From positions 1 through 64,000 of the forward strand of contig WVSL01000012.1 in assembly GCA_015689685.1 (NCBI GenBank): a stretch of DNA of 64,000 bases. The letters run 5' to 3'. The notes under the pieces are model-generated. The model did not search any database. It saw nothing but the letters and a program-made list of their open reading frames with translations, and was not told the origin of the DNA. Position 1 is the first letter of the stretch; each line of letters starts with the position of its first letter. This stretch comes from Rhodobacterales bacterium HKCCE2091 (GTDB taxonomy: Bacteria; Pseudomonadota; Alphaproteobacteria; Rhodobacterales; Rhodobacteraceae). The position numbers were made by a program, and so were the translations under genes. Shown one piece after another: positions 42,192 to 49,921 of the stretch.

Positions 42192-43133
42192 ATGCTCGGA
42201 AAGACCGCAGGTGGCCTGTTCTGGATGTTCCGCTATCTCGAGCGGTCCGAGAACACCGCGCGCCTGATCGAGGCCGGGTTCCGGATGGCGCTGACCCGGC
42301 CCGACGGGTCGGACGACGAGTGGGGCAGCGTGCTGCAGACCGCCGCCGTCGCCGACGACTACCGCGAGCGGTTCGGCGAGATCGAGGCCAGCAAGGTCAT
42401 CGACTTCCTGCTGCGCGATTCCGCCAACCCGTCCTCGGTGATGAGTTCCATCGCCACCGCGCGCCAGAACGCGCGGCTGGTGCGGACGGCGATCACGCGC
42501 GAGGTCTGGGAGGCCGTCAACGACACCTACATGATCCTCAAGCAGGCGCTGGCCCGCCCGGTCGCGGCGCGCGACCTGCCCGAGGTGCTCGGCATGATCC
42601 GGCAGCAGTCGGCGCTGGTGCGCGGGGCGCTGCACGGCACGATGCTGCGGAACGACGTGTTCGACTTCGCCCGCATCGGCACCTTCCTCGAACGCGCCGA
42701 CAACACCGCGCGCATCCTCGACGTGAAATACTACGTCCTGTTGCCGTCGATCACCCAGATCGGATCATCGCTCGACAACGTGCAGTGGGAAACCATCCTG
42801 CGCTCGGTCGCGGGGCAGCGGGCCTACCGCTGGATCAACAAGGGCGAGGCCAGCCCGAAGGGGATCGCGGATTTCCTGATCTTCGACGGCCGGATGCCGC
42901 GCAGCCTGAAATTCGCGGTCAGCAAGATCGGCACCAACCTGCGCTACCTCGAAGAGGAATACGGCGCGCCCGCGCCGAGCCACGGGCTCGTCAACGACAT
43001 CCAGACCCGGATCGACCGGTCGAACATCGACCAGGTGTTCGAGGAGGGCCTGCACGAGTTCATCCTTGAGATCCTGCAATCGCTGGCCCTGCTCGGCAGC
43101 CAGATTTCCAAAGACTACAGGTTCCTCGGCTGA
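42192..43133 (+). CDS. alpha-E domain protein (Anbu operon gene 2)
   Basis: 313 residues, all alpha-helical. Characteristic COG2307 segments are TAGGLFWMFRYLERSENTARLIEAGFRM, RQNARLVRTAITREVWEAVND and GTFLERADNTARILDVKYYVLLP. It begins the base after the ATP-grasp stop. Repeated E-R-x-x-N-T-A-R motifs are the origin of the domain name. It likely acts with the ATP-grasp enzyme, e.g. as a substrate platform. Confidence 0.92.
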   Translation: MLGKTAGGLFWMFRYLERSENTARLIEAGFRMALTRPDGSDDEWGSVLQTAAVADDYRERFGEIEASKVIDFLLRDSANPSSVMSSIATARQNARLVRTAITREVWEAVNDTYMILKQALARPVAARDLPEVLGMIRQQSALVRGALHGTMLRNDVFDFARIGTFLERADNTARILDVKYYVLLPSITQIGSSLDNVQWETILRSVAGQRAYRWINKGEASPKGIADFLIFDGRMPRSLKFAVSKIGTNLRYLEEEYGAPAPSHGLVNDIQTRIDRSNIDQVFEEGLHEFILEILQSLALLGSQISKDYRFLG

Positions 43134-43137
43134 CCCC

Positions 43138-43938
43138 ATGCGCATCACGATCCAGCACACCACCACCTACCGCTTCGCCGAACCCGTCCCCTACGGGCTT
43201 CAGCAGCTTCGGCTGATCCCGAAAAGCCGCGCCGGGCAGGAGGTCCTGTCCTGGGCGATGACGCTGACCGGCGGCACCGCGCAGACCGAGTTCACCGACG
43301 AGTACCTCAACCGGGTCTCGCTCGTGTCCTTCGACCCCGGCGCGACCGAGATGGTGGTCCAGTGCCAGGGCGAGGTGGAAACCAGCGACACCAACGGCGT
43401 CATCGGCAAGCACGGCGGCTTCGCGCCGCTCTGGCTGTTCGACCGGTCGACGCCGCTGACCCGCGCCGGGCCGAACGTGCGGCGGCTGGCCAAGGGCCTT
43501 CGCGACGAGGTTCCCGACGACATCGCCAGGCTGCACGCGCTGATGGACCGGGTGCTGGAGCAGGTCCCCTACGAGACCGGCGCCACCGGCCCCGCCACCT
43601 CCGCCGAGGAGGCGATCGAGCTTGGCCGCGGCGTCTGCCAGGACCACGCCCACATCTTCATCGCCGCCGCCCGCTACCTCGGGTTCCCTGCCCGCTACGT
43701 CTCGGGCTACCTGGTGATGGAGGACCGCGTCCACCAGGAAGCCAGCCACGCCTGGGCCGAGGCCCATGTCGACCCGATCGGCTGGATCGGCTTCGACCCG
43801 TCCAACGCGATGTGCCCGGACGAACGCTACGTCCGCGTCGCCTCCGGGCTCGACTATGCCCAGGCGGCACCGATCTCGGGTCTCAGGTTCGGAAATTCCG
43901 GAGAATCATTGTCAGTGGATATCCAGGTGCAGCAATAG
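43138..43938 (+). CDS. transglutaminase-like cysteine peptidase (Anbu operon gene 3)
   Basis: 266 residues. The N-terminal beta domain (MRITIQHTTTYRFAEPVPYGLQQLRLIPKS) is that of bacterial transglutaminase family proteins. The catalytic triad is visible: Cys in GRGVCQDHAH (about 167), His in ASHAWAEAH (about 204) and Asp in GFDPSNA (about 220). It starts 4 bp after the alpha-E stop. It could cleave or transfer the peptide bond made by the ATP-grasp enzyme (inference). Confidence 0.92.
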   Translation: MRITIQHTTTYRFAEPVPYGLQQLRLIPKSRAGQEVLSWAMTLTGGTAQTEFTDEYLNRVSLVSFDPGATEMVVQCQGEVETSDTNGVIGKHGGFAPLWLFDRSTPLTRAGPNVRRLAKGLRDEVPDDIARLHALMDRVLEQVPYETGATGPATSAEEAIELGRGVCQDHAHIFIAAARYLGFPARYVSGYLVMEDRVHQEASHAWAEAHVDPIGWIGFDPSNAMCPDERYVRVASGLDYAQAAPISGLRFGNSGESLSVDIQVQQ

Positions 43939-43968
43939 TCTGCCCCAGGACGACGGAAGGGGTATCCG

Positions 43969-44709
43969 GTGACATATTGCGTGGGTCTCAAGCTCAACCG
44001 CGGGCTCGTTATGATGTCCGACACCCGCACCAACGCGGGCGTCGACAACATCTCGGTGTTCAGGAAGATGTTCACATGGGAGGCCGAGGGCGAGCGGTCG
44101 GTGACGCTGATGACCGCCGGCAACCTCGCCACCACGCAGGCCGTCGTGTCGCTCCTGTCGGAACGGTCGAAGGCGGTCGAGGACCGCGGCGTGACCTCGA
44201 TCATCGAGGCGCCATCGATGTTCCAGGTCGCCCGCGTCGTCGGCCAGACCCTGCGCGAGGTGATCGCGGAGCAGAACACCCTGTCCGGCCCCTCGGCCGA
44301 GGGCGCCTTCGGCGCGACGCTGATCCTCGGCGGGCAGGTGCGCGGCGGCGAGCCCCGCATCTTCATGATCTACCCCGAGGGCAACTTCGTCGAGGTCAGC
44401 GAGGACACGCCCTTCTTCCAGATCGGCGAGACGAAGTACGGCCGCCCGATCCTGATCCGCGCCTACGACCCCGACATGAGCTTCGAGGACGCGGTGAAGC
44501 TCCTGATGGTGAGCTTCGACAGCACCATCAAGGCGAACCTGTCGGTCGGCCTGCCGCTCGACCTGCACATCTACGAGGCCGACAGCTACCGCCACGGCAT
44601 CATGCGCCGGATCGAGCGGGACGACCCGTTCTTCAACATGATCTCCGAGGGATGGGCCGATGCGCTGAAGGACGCGTTCAACGCGCTGCCGTCCTACTCG
44701 CTCGACTGA
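43969..44709 (+). CDS. Anbu, proteasome-like beta-subunit peptidase (Anbu operon gene 4)
   Basis: 246 residues from GTG 43969 (ribosome site GGAAGGGG, 43954-43961). After fMet removal the N-terminal Thr is the predicted nucleophile (TYCVGLKLNRG). Other residues fit a proteasome fold: Asp 17 in SDTRTNAG and Lys about 32 in FRKMFTW. Anbu is the ancestral beta subunit, related to HslV, and forms open ring/helical assemblies. Its in vivo substrate is not known. There is no unfoldase gene next to it, unlike HslVU. It ends the operon; a hairpin lies at 44757-44781. Confidence 0.92.
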   Translation: MTYCVGLKLNRGLVMMSDTRTNAGVDNISVFRKMFTWEAEGERSVTLMTAGNLATTQAVVSLLSERSKAVEDRGVTSIIEAPSMFQVARVVGQTLREVIAEQNTLSGPSAEGAFGATLILGGQVRGGEPRIFMIYPEGNFVEVSEDTPFFQIGETKYGRPILIRAYDPDMSFEDAVKLLMVSFDSTIKANLSVGLPLDLHIYEADSYRHGIMRRIERDDPFFNMISEGWADALKDAFNALPSYSLD

Positions 44710-44756
44710 AGCCGCCCGCGCCCGCTCCCGGCGGGATCGCCCGGACCGGGCCGGGG

Positions 44757-44813
44757 CCGAAGGGGTTTGCCACCCCTTCGGGCATCCCCGCGGATATTTC
44801 GAGGATAGAGAAG
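44757..44813. terminator. hairpin plus AT-rich tail between convergent genes (repeat copy 2)
   Basis: Stem arms 44757-44766 and 44772-44781 (10 bp, loop TTGCC), then a tail CATCCCCGCGGATATTTCGA followed by GGATAGAG. The layout matches the element at 10394-10450: hairpin rich in CGAAGGGG, then CCCC(C/G)(C/G)GGxATATTT, then an AGGA(T/C)A(A/G)AG purine tail. It ends 1-2 bp before the stop of the minus-strand monooxygenase gene. Confidence 0.6.
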
Positions 44814-44814
44814 A

Positions 44815-45969
44815 TCAGGCCCGCGTGACGTCGTGATCGTAGAGCCAGGCGAACTGCCGGGTCAGGAGCGACGGCGCGAGGGCCGAGGCGGCGCCGAGCG
44901 CGAGATGCGCGAGCGTCCGCCGCGTGCCCGGGTGCAGGTGGTAGTTGCGGGCATTGGCCTCGGCGGCGTCGGTGATCCGGACGGTGCGGGCGCGGCGGAT
45001 CGACTGGTAGCGCGCGAAGGCGGCCTCGGGCGCGGTGTCGTCGGCAAGGCAGGCCGCCAGCACCCAGGCATCCTCCAACGCCATGTTGGCCCCCTGCGCG
45101 AGGAACGGCAGCGTCGGGTGCGCGGCGTCGCCGAGCAGCACCGCCCGGCCCCGGTGCCAGCGCGGCGCGACCGGGTGGCGAAAGAGCCCCCAGAGCCGGA
45201 CCTCCTCCAGCCGGTCGAGCGTGGCCCGCACATCTGGCGCGAAACCGGCGAAGGCGGCGGCGAAGGCGGCCGGGTCGTCGGGATGGTTCCAGCCCTCCTC
45301 TGTCCACTCGTCGCGTTCCACCACGCCGACGAGGTTTGTGACCGAACCGCCCCGGAGCGGGTAGCGCACGAGGTGGCGGCCGGGGCCGAGGAACACCTGC
45401 GCCTCGGGGTCGAGGCCGGAGCCGGGGACGATCGCGCGCCAGGCCACCTGCCCGGTGTAGCGCGGTTCCAGGCCGGGGGCGACGGCGGCACGGGTGACGG
45501 AGCGGATGCCGTCCGCGCCGACCAGCACGGCCGCGTCGCGGGTGGTGCCGTCCGCGAGGCGCAGGGTGACGCCGGCCTCTACGGGGGAGACATCCGTCAC
45601 CTCGACACCGGTCTCGATCCTCACCCCCTCGGACCGGGCGGCGGTTTGCAGGAGACCGATCAGGTCGGCGCGGTGCATCAGCTCGTAGCGGCCGTGAAGC
45701 GGCAGCACCGCCACGTCGCGCCCCGTGGCCCCGTCGCGAAGCCGGACCGCGCGGGCGGCAAGCCCCGCGGCGGCGGCCCCCGCCCCGAGACCGAGCGCAT
45801 CGAGCACGCGGAACCCGTTCGGCGTGACCTGCAACCCCGCCCCGACCTCGGCCACTTCAGGCGCGCGCTCCAGCACCGTGACCTCGGCCCCCCGCCGCGC
45901 CAGCGCGACCGCGGCGGCAAGCCCGCCGATGCCGGCGCCGAGGATGGTGACGGGGGTGGAGGCTACCAT
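44815..45969 (-). CDS. FAD-dependent aromatic-ring monooxygenase (salicylate hydroxylase-like)
   Basis: 384 residues. The FAD-binding GAGIGGLAAAVALARRG (about 10-27), the DG motif GADGIRSVTR and the GD motif LLGDAAHPTLPFLAQGANMALED fit group A flavoprotein hydroxylases. Such enzymes hydroxylate salicylate, 3-hydroxybenzoate or similar aromatics using NAD(P)H. The substrate cannot be assigned. It overlaps the end of the preceding minus-strand reading frame by 7 bp and converges with the Anbu operon. Confidence 0.88.
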   Translation of the reverse strand: MVASTPVTILGAGIGGLAAAVALARRGAEVTVLERAPEVAEVGAGLQVTPNGFRVLDALGLGAGAAAAGLAARAVRLRDGATGRDVAVLPLHGRYELMHRADLIGLLQTAARSEGVRIETGVEVTDVSPVEAGVTLRLADGTTRDAAVLVGADGIRSVTRAAVAPGLEPRYTGQVAWRAIVPGSGLDPEAQVFLGPGRHLVRYPLRGGSVTNLVGVVERDEWTEEGWNHPDDPAAFAAAFAGFAPDVRATLDRLEEVRLWGLFRHPVAPRWHRGRAVLLGDAAHPTLPFLAQGANMALEDAWVLAACLADDTAPEAAFARYQSIRRARTVRITDAAEANARNYHLHPGTRRTLAHLALGAASALAPSLLTRQFAWLYDHDVTRA

Positions 45970-46358
45970 CGGGCAGTGCCTGCGATGTGCGGGGCGACTT
46001 CGGTCGGGCGGGTGTCGAAGCCCGGCAGGATCTCACCGCCGACCGCGCGCTCGAAGAAGGCATGCTGACCGACGGTATCCATTCGGGAACTGCCGACGCG
46101 ACCGACCGGATTGCCCGGAGCCTTCTCGGCCAACCTTGCGCGGGGAGCCACGCGGTTGGTCGCCGCCTCACCTTCCCACGTCGCGGCCACGGCACCGCTG
46201 ATGGTATTCGCAACAAGGAGATCCGCGACGTCATCGACCGGCCCCCGGCCGTCGCCGGAAGCCGCTATCGGACTATCGAAACCTGGGGTGATCCTGGCCC
46301 GCGCCGCCGCGGGATGGGCCACGGCGCAACACGCCGCGGCACGCAAATTCTTCTGCAT
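45963..46358 (-). CDS. 131-residue protein of unknown function (tentative)
   Basis: Starting from ATG 46358 there is a decent ribosome site (GGAAGG, 7 bp upstream) and the stop overlaps the monooxygenase start. The product has no recognisable domain; the N-terminus (MQKNLRAAACCAVAHPAAARA) could be a weak signal peptide. Third codon positions are less GC-rich than in neighbouring genes. It may be a real, poorly conserved gene or a decayed one. If it is not real, 45970-46436 is non-coding. Confidence 0.4.
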   Translation of the reverse strand: MQKNLRAAACCAVAHPAAARARITPGFDSPIAASGDGRGPVDDVADLLVANTISGAVAATWEGEAATNRVAPRARLAEKAPGNPVGRVGSSRMDTVGQHAFFERAVGGEILPGFDTRPTEVAPHIAGTARW

Positions 46359-46436
46359 GAACAAGCCTTCCGGAACCAACCGCCCGATCCTGCCCGCCGC
46401 GGCGGAGGGGATCAAGGCACCCGGCCCGGCCGCGCG

Positions 46437-46859
46437 TCAGTCGTCGCGGTGGACCTTCTCGCGGCGCTCGTGCTGTTCCTGGGCCTCGAGGCTCATGGTC
46501 GCGATCGGGCGGGCGTCGAGCCGCTTGAGCGAGATCGGCTCGCCGGTCACTTCGCAGTAGCCGTACTCGCCCTCGTCGATCCGGCGCAGGGCGCTGTCGA
46601 TCTTCGAGATCAGCTTGCGCTGGCGGTCGCGGGTGCGCAGTTCGAGCGCGCGGTCGGTCTCCTCGGACGCGCGGTCGGCGACGTCGGGGATGTTCCGCGT
46701 CCCGTCCTGAAGGCCGGCGACGGTGCCGCGACTTTCCGCGAGAAGCTCGTTTTTCCAGGTCAAGAGCTTGCGGCGGAAGTACTCCACCTGGCGCTCGTTC
46801 ATGAATGGTTCGTCCTCGGCGGGACGATAGTCTTCGGGCAGAAAGACTTCGGCCTTCAT
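46437..46859 (-). CDS. dksA: DksA-type RNA polymerase-binding regulator
   Basis: 140 residues from ATG 46859 (an in-frame start at 46913 would add 18). MKAEVFLPEDYRPAEDEPFMNERQVEYFRRKLLTWKNELL is the classical DksA start, followed by the coiled coil with DVADRASEETDRALELRTRDR at the tip. The C-terminal zinc-finger region (YGYCEVTGEPISLKRLDARPIATMSLEAQEQHE) keeps one Cys, so the four-Cys zinc site of E. coli DksA is absent. DksA modulates transcription with ppGpp; zinc-independent versions occur in this group of bacteria. Confidence 0.93.
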   Translation of the reverse strand: MKAEVFLPEDYRPAEDEPFMNERQVEYFRRKLLTWKNELLAESRGTVAGLQDGTRNIPDVADRASEETDRALELRTRDRQRKLISKIDSALRRIDEGEYGYCEVTGEPISLKRLDARPIATMSLEAQEQHERREKVHRDD

Positions 46860-47019
46860 TTCGCTCCCCTCAATGGGGCCGGAACTCTTGAGTCGGTCAG
46901 TATCGGTACTCATCCGGCAACTCCCGGGGGTCGATTATCCCAAAGGGCGGTCCTTGTCACCCTATGAATGTGGCTTTAAGGCCGCATAAACAATTTGTGC
47001 GAACGGCCGAGGATCCTTG

Positions 47020-47862
47020 ATGAAATTCGAAGGCACCCAAGACTACGTCGCCACCGCCGACCTGACGGTGGCCGTGAATGCCGCGGTCGCGCTCGAACGG
47101 CCCCTGCTGGTAAAGGGCGAACCGGGCACCGGCAAGACCGAGCTGGCGCGGCAGGTCGCGCAGGCGCTCGGCCTGCCTCTGCTCGAGTGGCACATCAAGT
47201 CGACCACCCGCGCGCACCAGGGTCTTTATGAATACGACGCGGTCAGCCGCCTCCGCGACAGCCAGCTCGGCGACGAGCGCGTGCACGACGTGGCGAACTA
47301 CATCCGCCGCGGCAAGCTGTGGCAGGCCTTCGCGGCCGAGGGCAAGGTCGTGCTGCTGATTGACGAGATCGACAAGGCCGACATCGAGTTCCCGAACGAC
47401 CTGCTGCAGGAGCTCGACCGGATGGAGTTCCACGTCTACGAGACCGGCGAGACGATCCGGGCGGAAACCCGGCCGGTCGTCATCATCACCTCCAACAACG
47501 AGAAGGAACTGCCCGACGCCTTCCTGCGCCGCTGTTTCTTCCACTACATCCGATTTCCCGACGCCGAGACGATGAAGCGGATCGTCGAGGTCCATTTCCC
47601 CGGCATCAAGCCGGCGCTGCTGTCGACCGCGCTGACCCAGTTCTACGAGATCCGCGAGACGCCGGGCCTGAAGAAGAAGCCCTCCACCTCCGAGGTGCTG
47701 GACTGGCTCAAGCTGCTCCTGGCCGAGGATCTCTCGCCCGAGGACCTGCGCCGCGACGGCGCCACCGCGCTGCCGAAACTCCACGGCGCGCTCCTGAAGA
47801 ACGAGCAGGACGTGGCGCTGTTCGAGCGGCTGGCATTCATGGCACGGTCCGGCCGCCGCTGA
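47020..47862 (+). CDS. MoxR-type AAA+ ATPase
   Basis: 280 residues. Walker A GEPGTGKTE (residues 33-41), Walker B VVLLIDEIDKAD (about 110-121), sensor 1 ITSNNEKELPDAFLRRC with the following arginines. Length and the MKFEGTQDYVAT start fit the MoxR family that works with VWA-domain proteins. The VWA partner is the gene at 49922 in the same transcript, so it probably remodels or inserts a cofactor into a client protein. A GNAT gene starts 75 bp later. Confidence 0.9.
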   Translation: MKFEGTQDYVATADLTVAVNAAVALERPLLVKGEPGTGKTELARQVAQALGLPLLEWHIKSTTRAHQGLYEYDAVSRLRDSQLGDERVHDVANYIRRGKLWQAFAAEGKVVLLIDEIDKADIEFPNDLLQELDRMEFHVYETGETIRAETRPVVIITSNNEKELPDAFLRRCFFHYIRFPDAETMKRIVEVHFPGIKPALLSTALTQFYEIRETPGLKKKPSTSEVLDWLKLLLAEDLSPEDLRRDGATALPKLHGALLKNEQDVALFERLAFMARSGRR

Positions 47863-47936
47863 GCCGCCGACCGTTGCCGCGGGGCCGCGGCGGGCCTAGT
47901 CTGGGCGACAACGAAGGGGCGAGCAGGAACAGGCCC

Positions 47937-48377
47937 ATGACACTCGACATCCGTCCGCTGGCGGCTGCGGATCGCACCGATTGGGGCGTGCTCTGGCGCG
48001 GCTATCTCGACTTCTACGAAACCGTCCTGCCCGACCGCCAGTACGACCTGACCTTCGCCCGCTACACCGACCCCGCGCGGGACGACATGAAGGCCTGGAT
48101 CGCGCGGGAGGACGGCGCGGCGCTCGGGCTTGTCCATGTCATCGTGCATGCGCATGGCTGGCGCGAAGCGCCGGTCACCTACCTCCAGGACCTCTACGCC
48201 GCGCCCGAAGCCCGCGGCCGGGGCGTCGGCGCGGCCCTGATCCGGCAGGTTTACGCCGATGCGGACGAAAACGGGCGGCCTTCCGTCTACTGGCTGACGC
48301 AAACCGGCAACACGACGGCACGCGCGCTGTACGACCGCATCGGCACGGCGACCGATTTCATGAAGTATCAGCGGTGA
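47937..48377 (+). CDS. GNAT family N-acetyltransferase
   Basis: 146 residues. It has the acetyl-CoA loop LYAAPEARGRGVGAALIRQVY (R/Q-x-x-G-x-G/A) and the C-terminal NTTARALYDRIGTATDFMKYQR typical of GNAT. The family acetylates amines of small molecules or proteins. The stop overlaps the next gene (TGATG), so it is co-translated with the DUF2927 lipoprotein. Confidence 0.88.
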   Translation: MTLDIRPLAAADRTDWGVLWRGYLDFYETVLPDRQYDLTFARYTDPARDDMKAWIAREDGAALGLVHVIVHAHGWREAPVTYLQDLYAAPEARGRGVGAALIRQVYADADENGRPSVYWLTQTGNTTARALYDRIGTATDFMKYQR

Positions 48378-49732
48378 TGATCCGCGCGTTGATCTCCCTC
48401 TGCCTGGCGCTCGCCGTCTCCGGCTGCATCTCGCTTCCGGAACACGCGCCTGCCGACCGGTCCGACCTGCACCTGCCGGGCGGCCTGCCCGCGATGGCCG
48501 AGTTCCGCGCCCGCCGCGCCGCGCCGCCGTCGCGGCCGAACGCGCAGATGGTGCAGGACTTCCTCGACCTCGCCTTCCGGATGGAATCGGGCCGCGAACT
48601 GCCGGTCTTCTCCCGTTTCGAGGGGCCGATCACCGTGACCGTCGCGCCCGGCGCGCCCGGCACCCTGACCCACGATCTCGACCGCCTGCTCGCCCGGCTC
48701 CGGACCGAGGCCGGGATCGAGATCGCCCGCATCCCGCGCGGCCCCGCCTCGATCACCATCGAGACCCTGCCGCGGGCGCGGATGCAGCGCGTCGTGCCGC
48801 ACGCCGCGTGTTTCGTCGTGCCGCGGGTGTCGAGCTGGTCCGAGTTCCGCCGCGCCCGCAACACCGCCCTGCTGGACTGGACCACGCTCGCGGAACGCGA
48901 GCGGGTCGCGGTGTTCATCCCCTCCGACGTGCCGCCGCAGGAAATCCGCGACTGCCTGCACGAGGAGATCGGCCAGGCCATCGGCCCGCTGAACGACCTC
49001 TACCGCCTGCCCGACAGCGTCTTCAACGACGACAACTTCCACGCCGTCCTGACCGGCTTCGACATGCTGATCCTGCGCGCCTACTACGACCCGGCGCTGC
49101 ACTCGGGCCAGCCGCGGGCTCAGGTCGCGGCCGCCCTGCCGGGACTCTTCGCCCGCCTGAACCCGCGCGGCGAACGGCCTTCGGGCGGCATCGTCGAATC
49201 CACGCCTCGCGCCTGGGTCGACCTGATCGAGACCGCGCTCGGCCGCGGCACCTCCGGCCCCCGGCGGCTGGAGGCCGCGCAGCAGGCGCTCGCCTATGCC
49301 GAGGCGCGCGGCTGGACCGATACCCGGCTCGGCTTTTCCTACTTCGCCATCGGGCGGCTGTCGCTCGGCCAGCGCGGCACCGGCGCCATCGACGCCTTCC
49401 GCGCGGCGGGCGCGGTGTTCGACCGGATCGAGCCCGGCGGCATCCACGCCGCCCACGTCAACATGCAGCTCGCAGCCTTCTCGCTGTCCGCGGGCGATCC
49501 GCAGGCCGCGCTCGACCTGTCCGGCGCCGCCCTGCCCGCCGCCATGCGCGAGGAGAACGCCTCGCTCCTCGCCACGCTCCTGATGATCCGGGCCGAGGCG
49601 CTGGAAGCACTCGGGCGGCGGCAGGAGGCGCGGACCGTCCGCATGGACAGCCTCGCCTGGGCCCGCTATGGCTTCGGCACCACCGAGGCGGTGACCGCGC
49701 GCCTGACCGAGATCGCCGCGCTCGCCCCCTGA
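48377..49732 (+). CDS. DUF2927 domain lipoprotein with helical repeat tail (2 of 2)
   Basis: 451 residues. The lipoprotein signal peptide MIRALISLCLALAVSGC ends in lipobox VSGC (Cys 17). The DUF2927 region runs to about residue 270 and contains CLHEEIGQAIGPLNDLYRLP (193-212) and SVFNDDNFHAVLTGFDMLILRAYYD. The C-terminal half (about 290-451) is a helical tetratricopeptide-like repeat region (e.g. GFSYFAIGRLSLGQRGTGAIDAFRAAGAVFDRI). It is longer than the other family member at 33049. It is presumably anchored to the outer or inner membrane facing the periplasm. Confidence 0.82.
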   Translation: MIRALISLCLALAVSGCISLPEHAPADRSDLHLPGGLPAMAEFRARRAAPPSRPNAQMVQDFLDLAFRMESGRELPVFSRFEGPITVTVAPGAPGTLTHDLDRLLARLRTEAGIEIARIPRGPASITIETLPRARMQRVVPHAACFVVPRVSSWSEFRRARNTALLDWTTLAERERVAVFIPSDVPPQEIRDCLHEEIGQAIGPLNDLYRLPDSVFNDDNFHAVLTGFDMLILRAYYDPALHSGQPRAQVAAALPGLFARLNPRGERPSGGIVESTPRAWVDLIETALGRGTSGPRRLEAAQQALAYAEARGWTDTRLGFSYFAIGRLSLGQRGTGAIDAFRAAGAVFDRIEPGGIHAAHVNMQLAAFSLSAGDPQAALDLSGAALPAAMREENASLLATLLMIRAEALEALGRRQEARTVRMDSLAWARYGFGTTEAVTARLTEIAALAP

Positions 49733-49745
49733 GACCGGAGAGCCG

Positions 49746-49916
49746 ATGCTCAGCATTCCCTCCATCGCCGGGCTGTTCGCCGGCGCCTTCACCGGCGCCT
49801 TCGTCGCCCGCCGCCACGGCGGCAACCGCGCCGACCAGTGGCAATACGCGGGCGTCGGCGGGCTGATCGGCTTCGTCGCGGGCGTGGTCCTGTCGCTGGT
49901 TCTCGGCGCGGGGTAG
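49746..49916 (+). CDS. 56-residue small membrane protein
   Basis: ATG 49746 follows GAGACCGGAGAG. The product has two hydrophobic Gly-rich helices (IAGLFAGAFTGAFVA and GGLIGFVAGVVLSLVLGAG) joined by a basic loop, and is too short for many gene finders. The stop is 5 bp before the VWA gene, so it belongs to this operon. A Gly-zipper-like membrane insert is a plausible description; the function is unknown. Confidence 0.65.
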   Translation: MLSIPSIAGLFAGAFTGAFVARRHGGNRADQWQYAGVGGLIGFVAGVVLSLVLGAG

Positions 49917-49921
49917 CGCCG

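Noticed and set aside
47020-47862. Naming the AAA+ protein CobS (cobaltochelatase).
   Set aside because: Length (280) and partner (VWA of CoxE type at 49922) fit a MoxR ATPase; no cobT is present and the N-terminus is unlike CobS.
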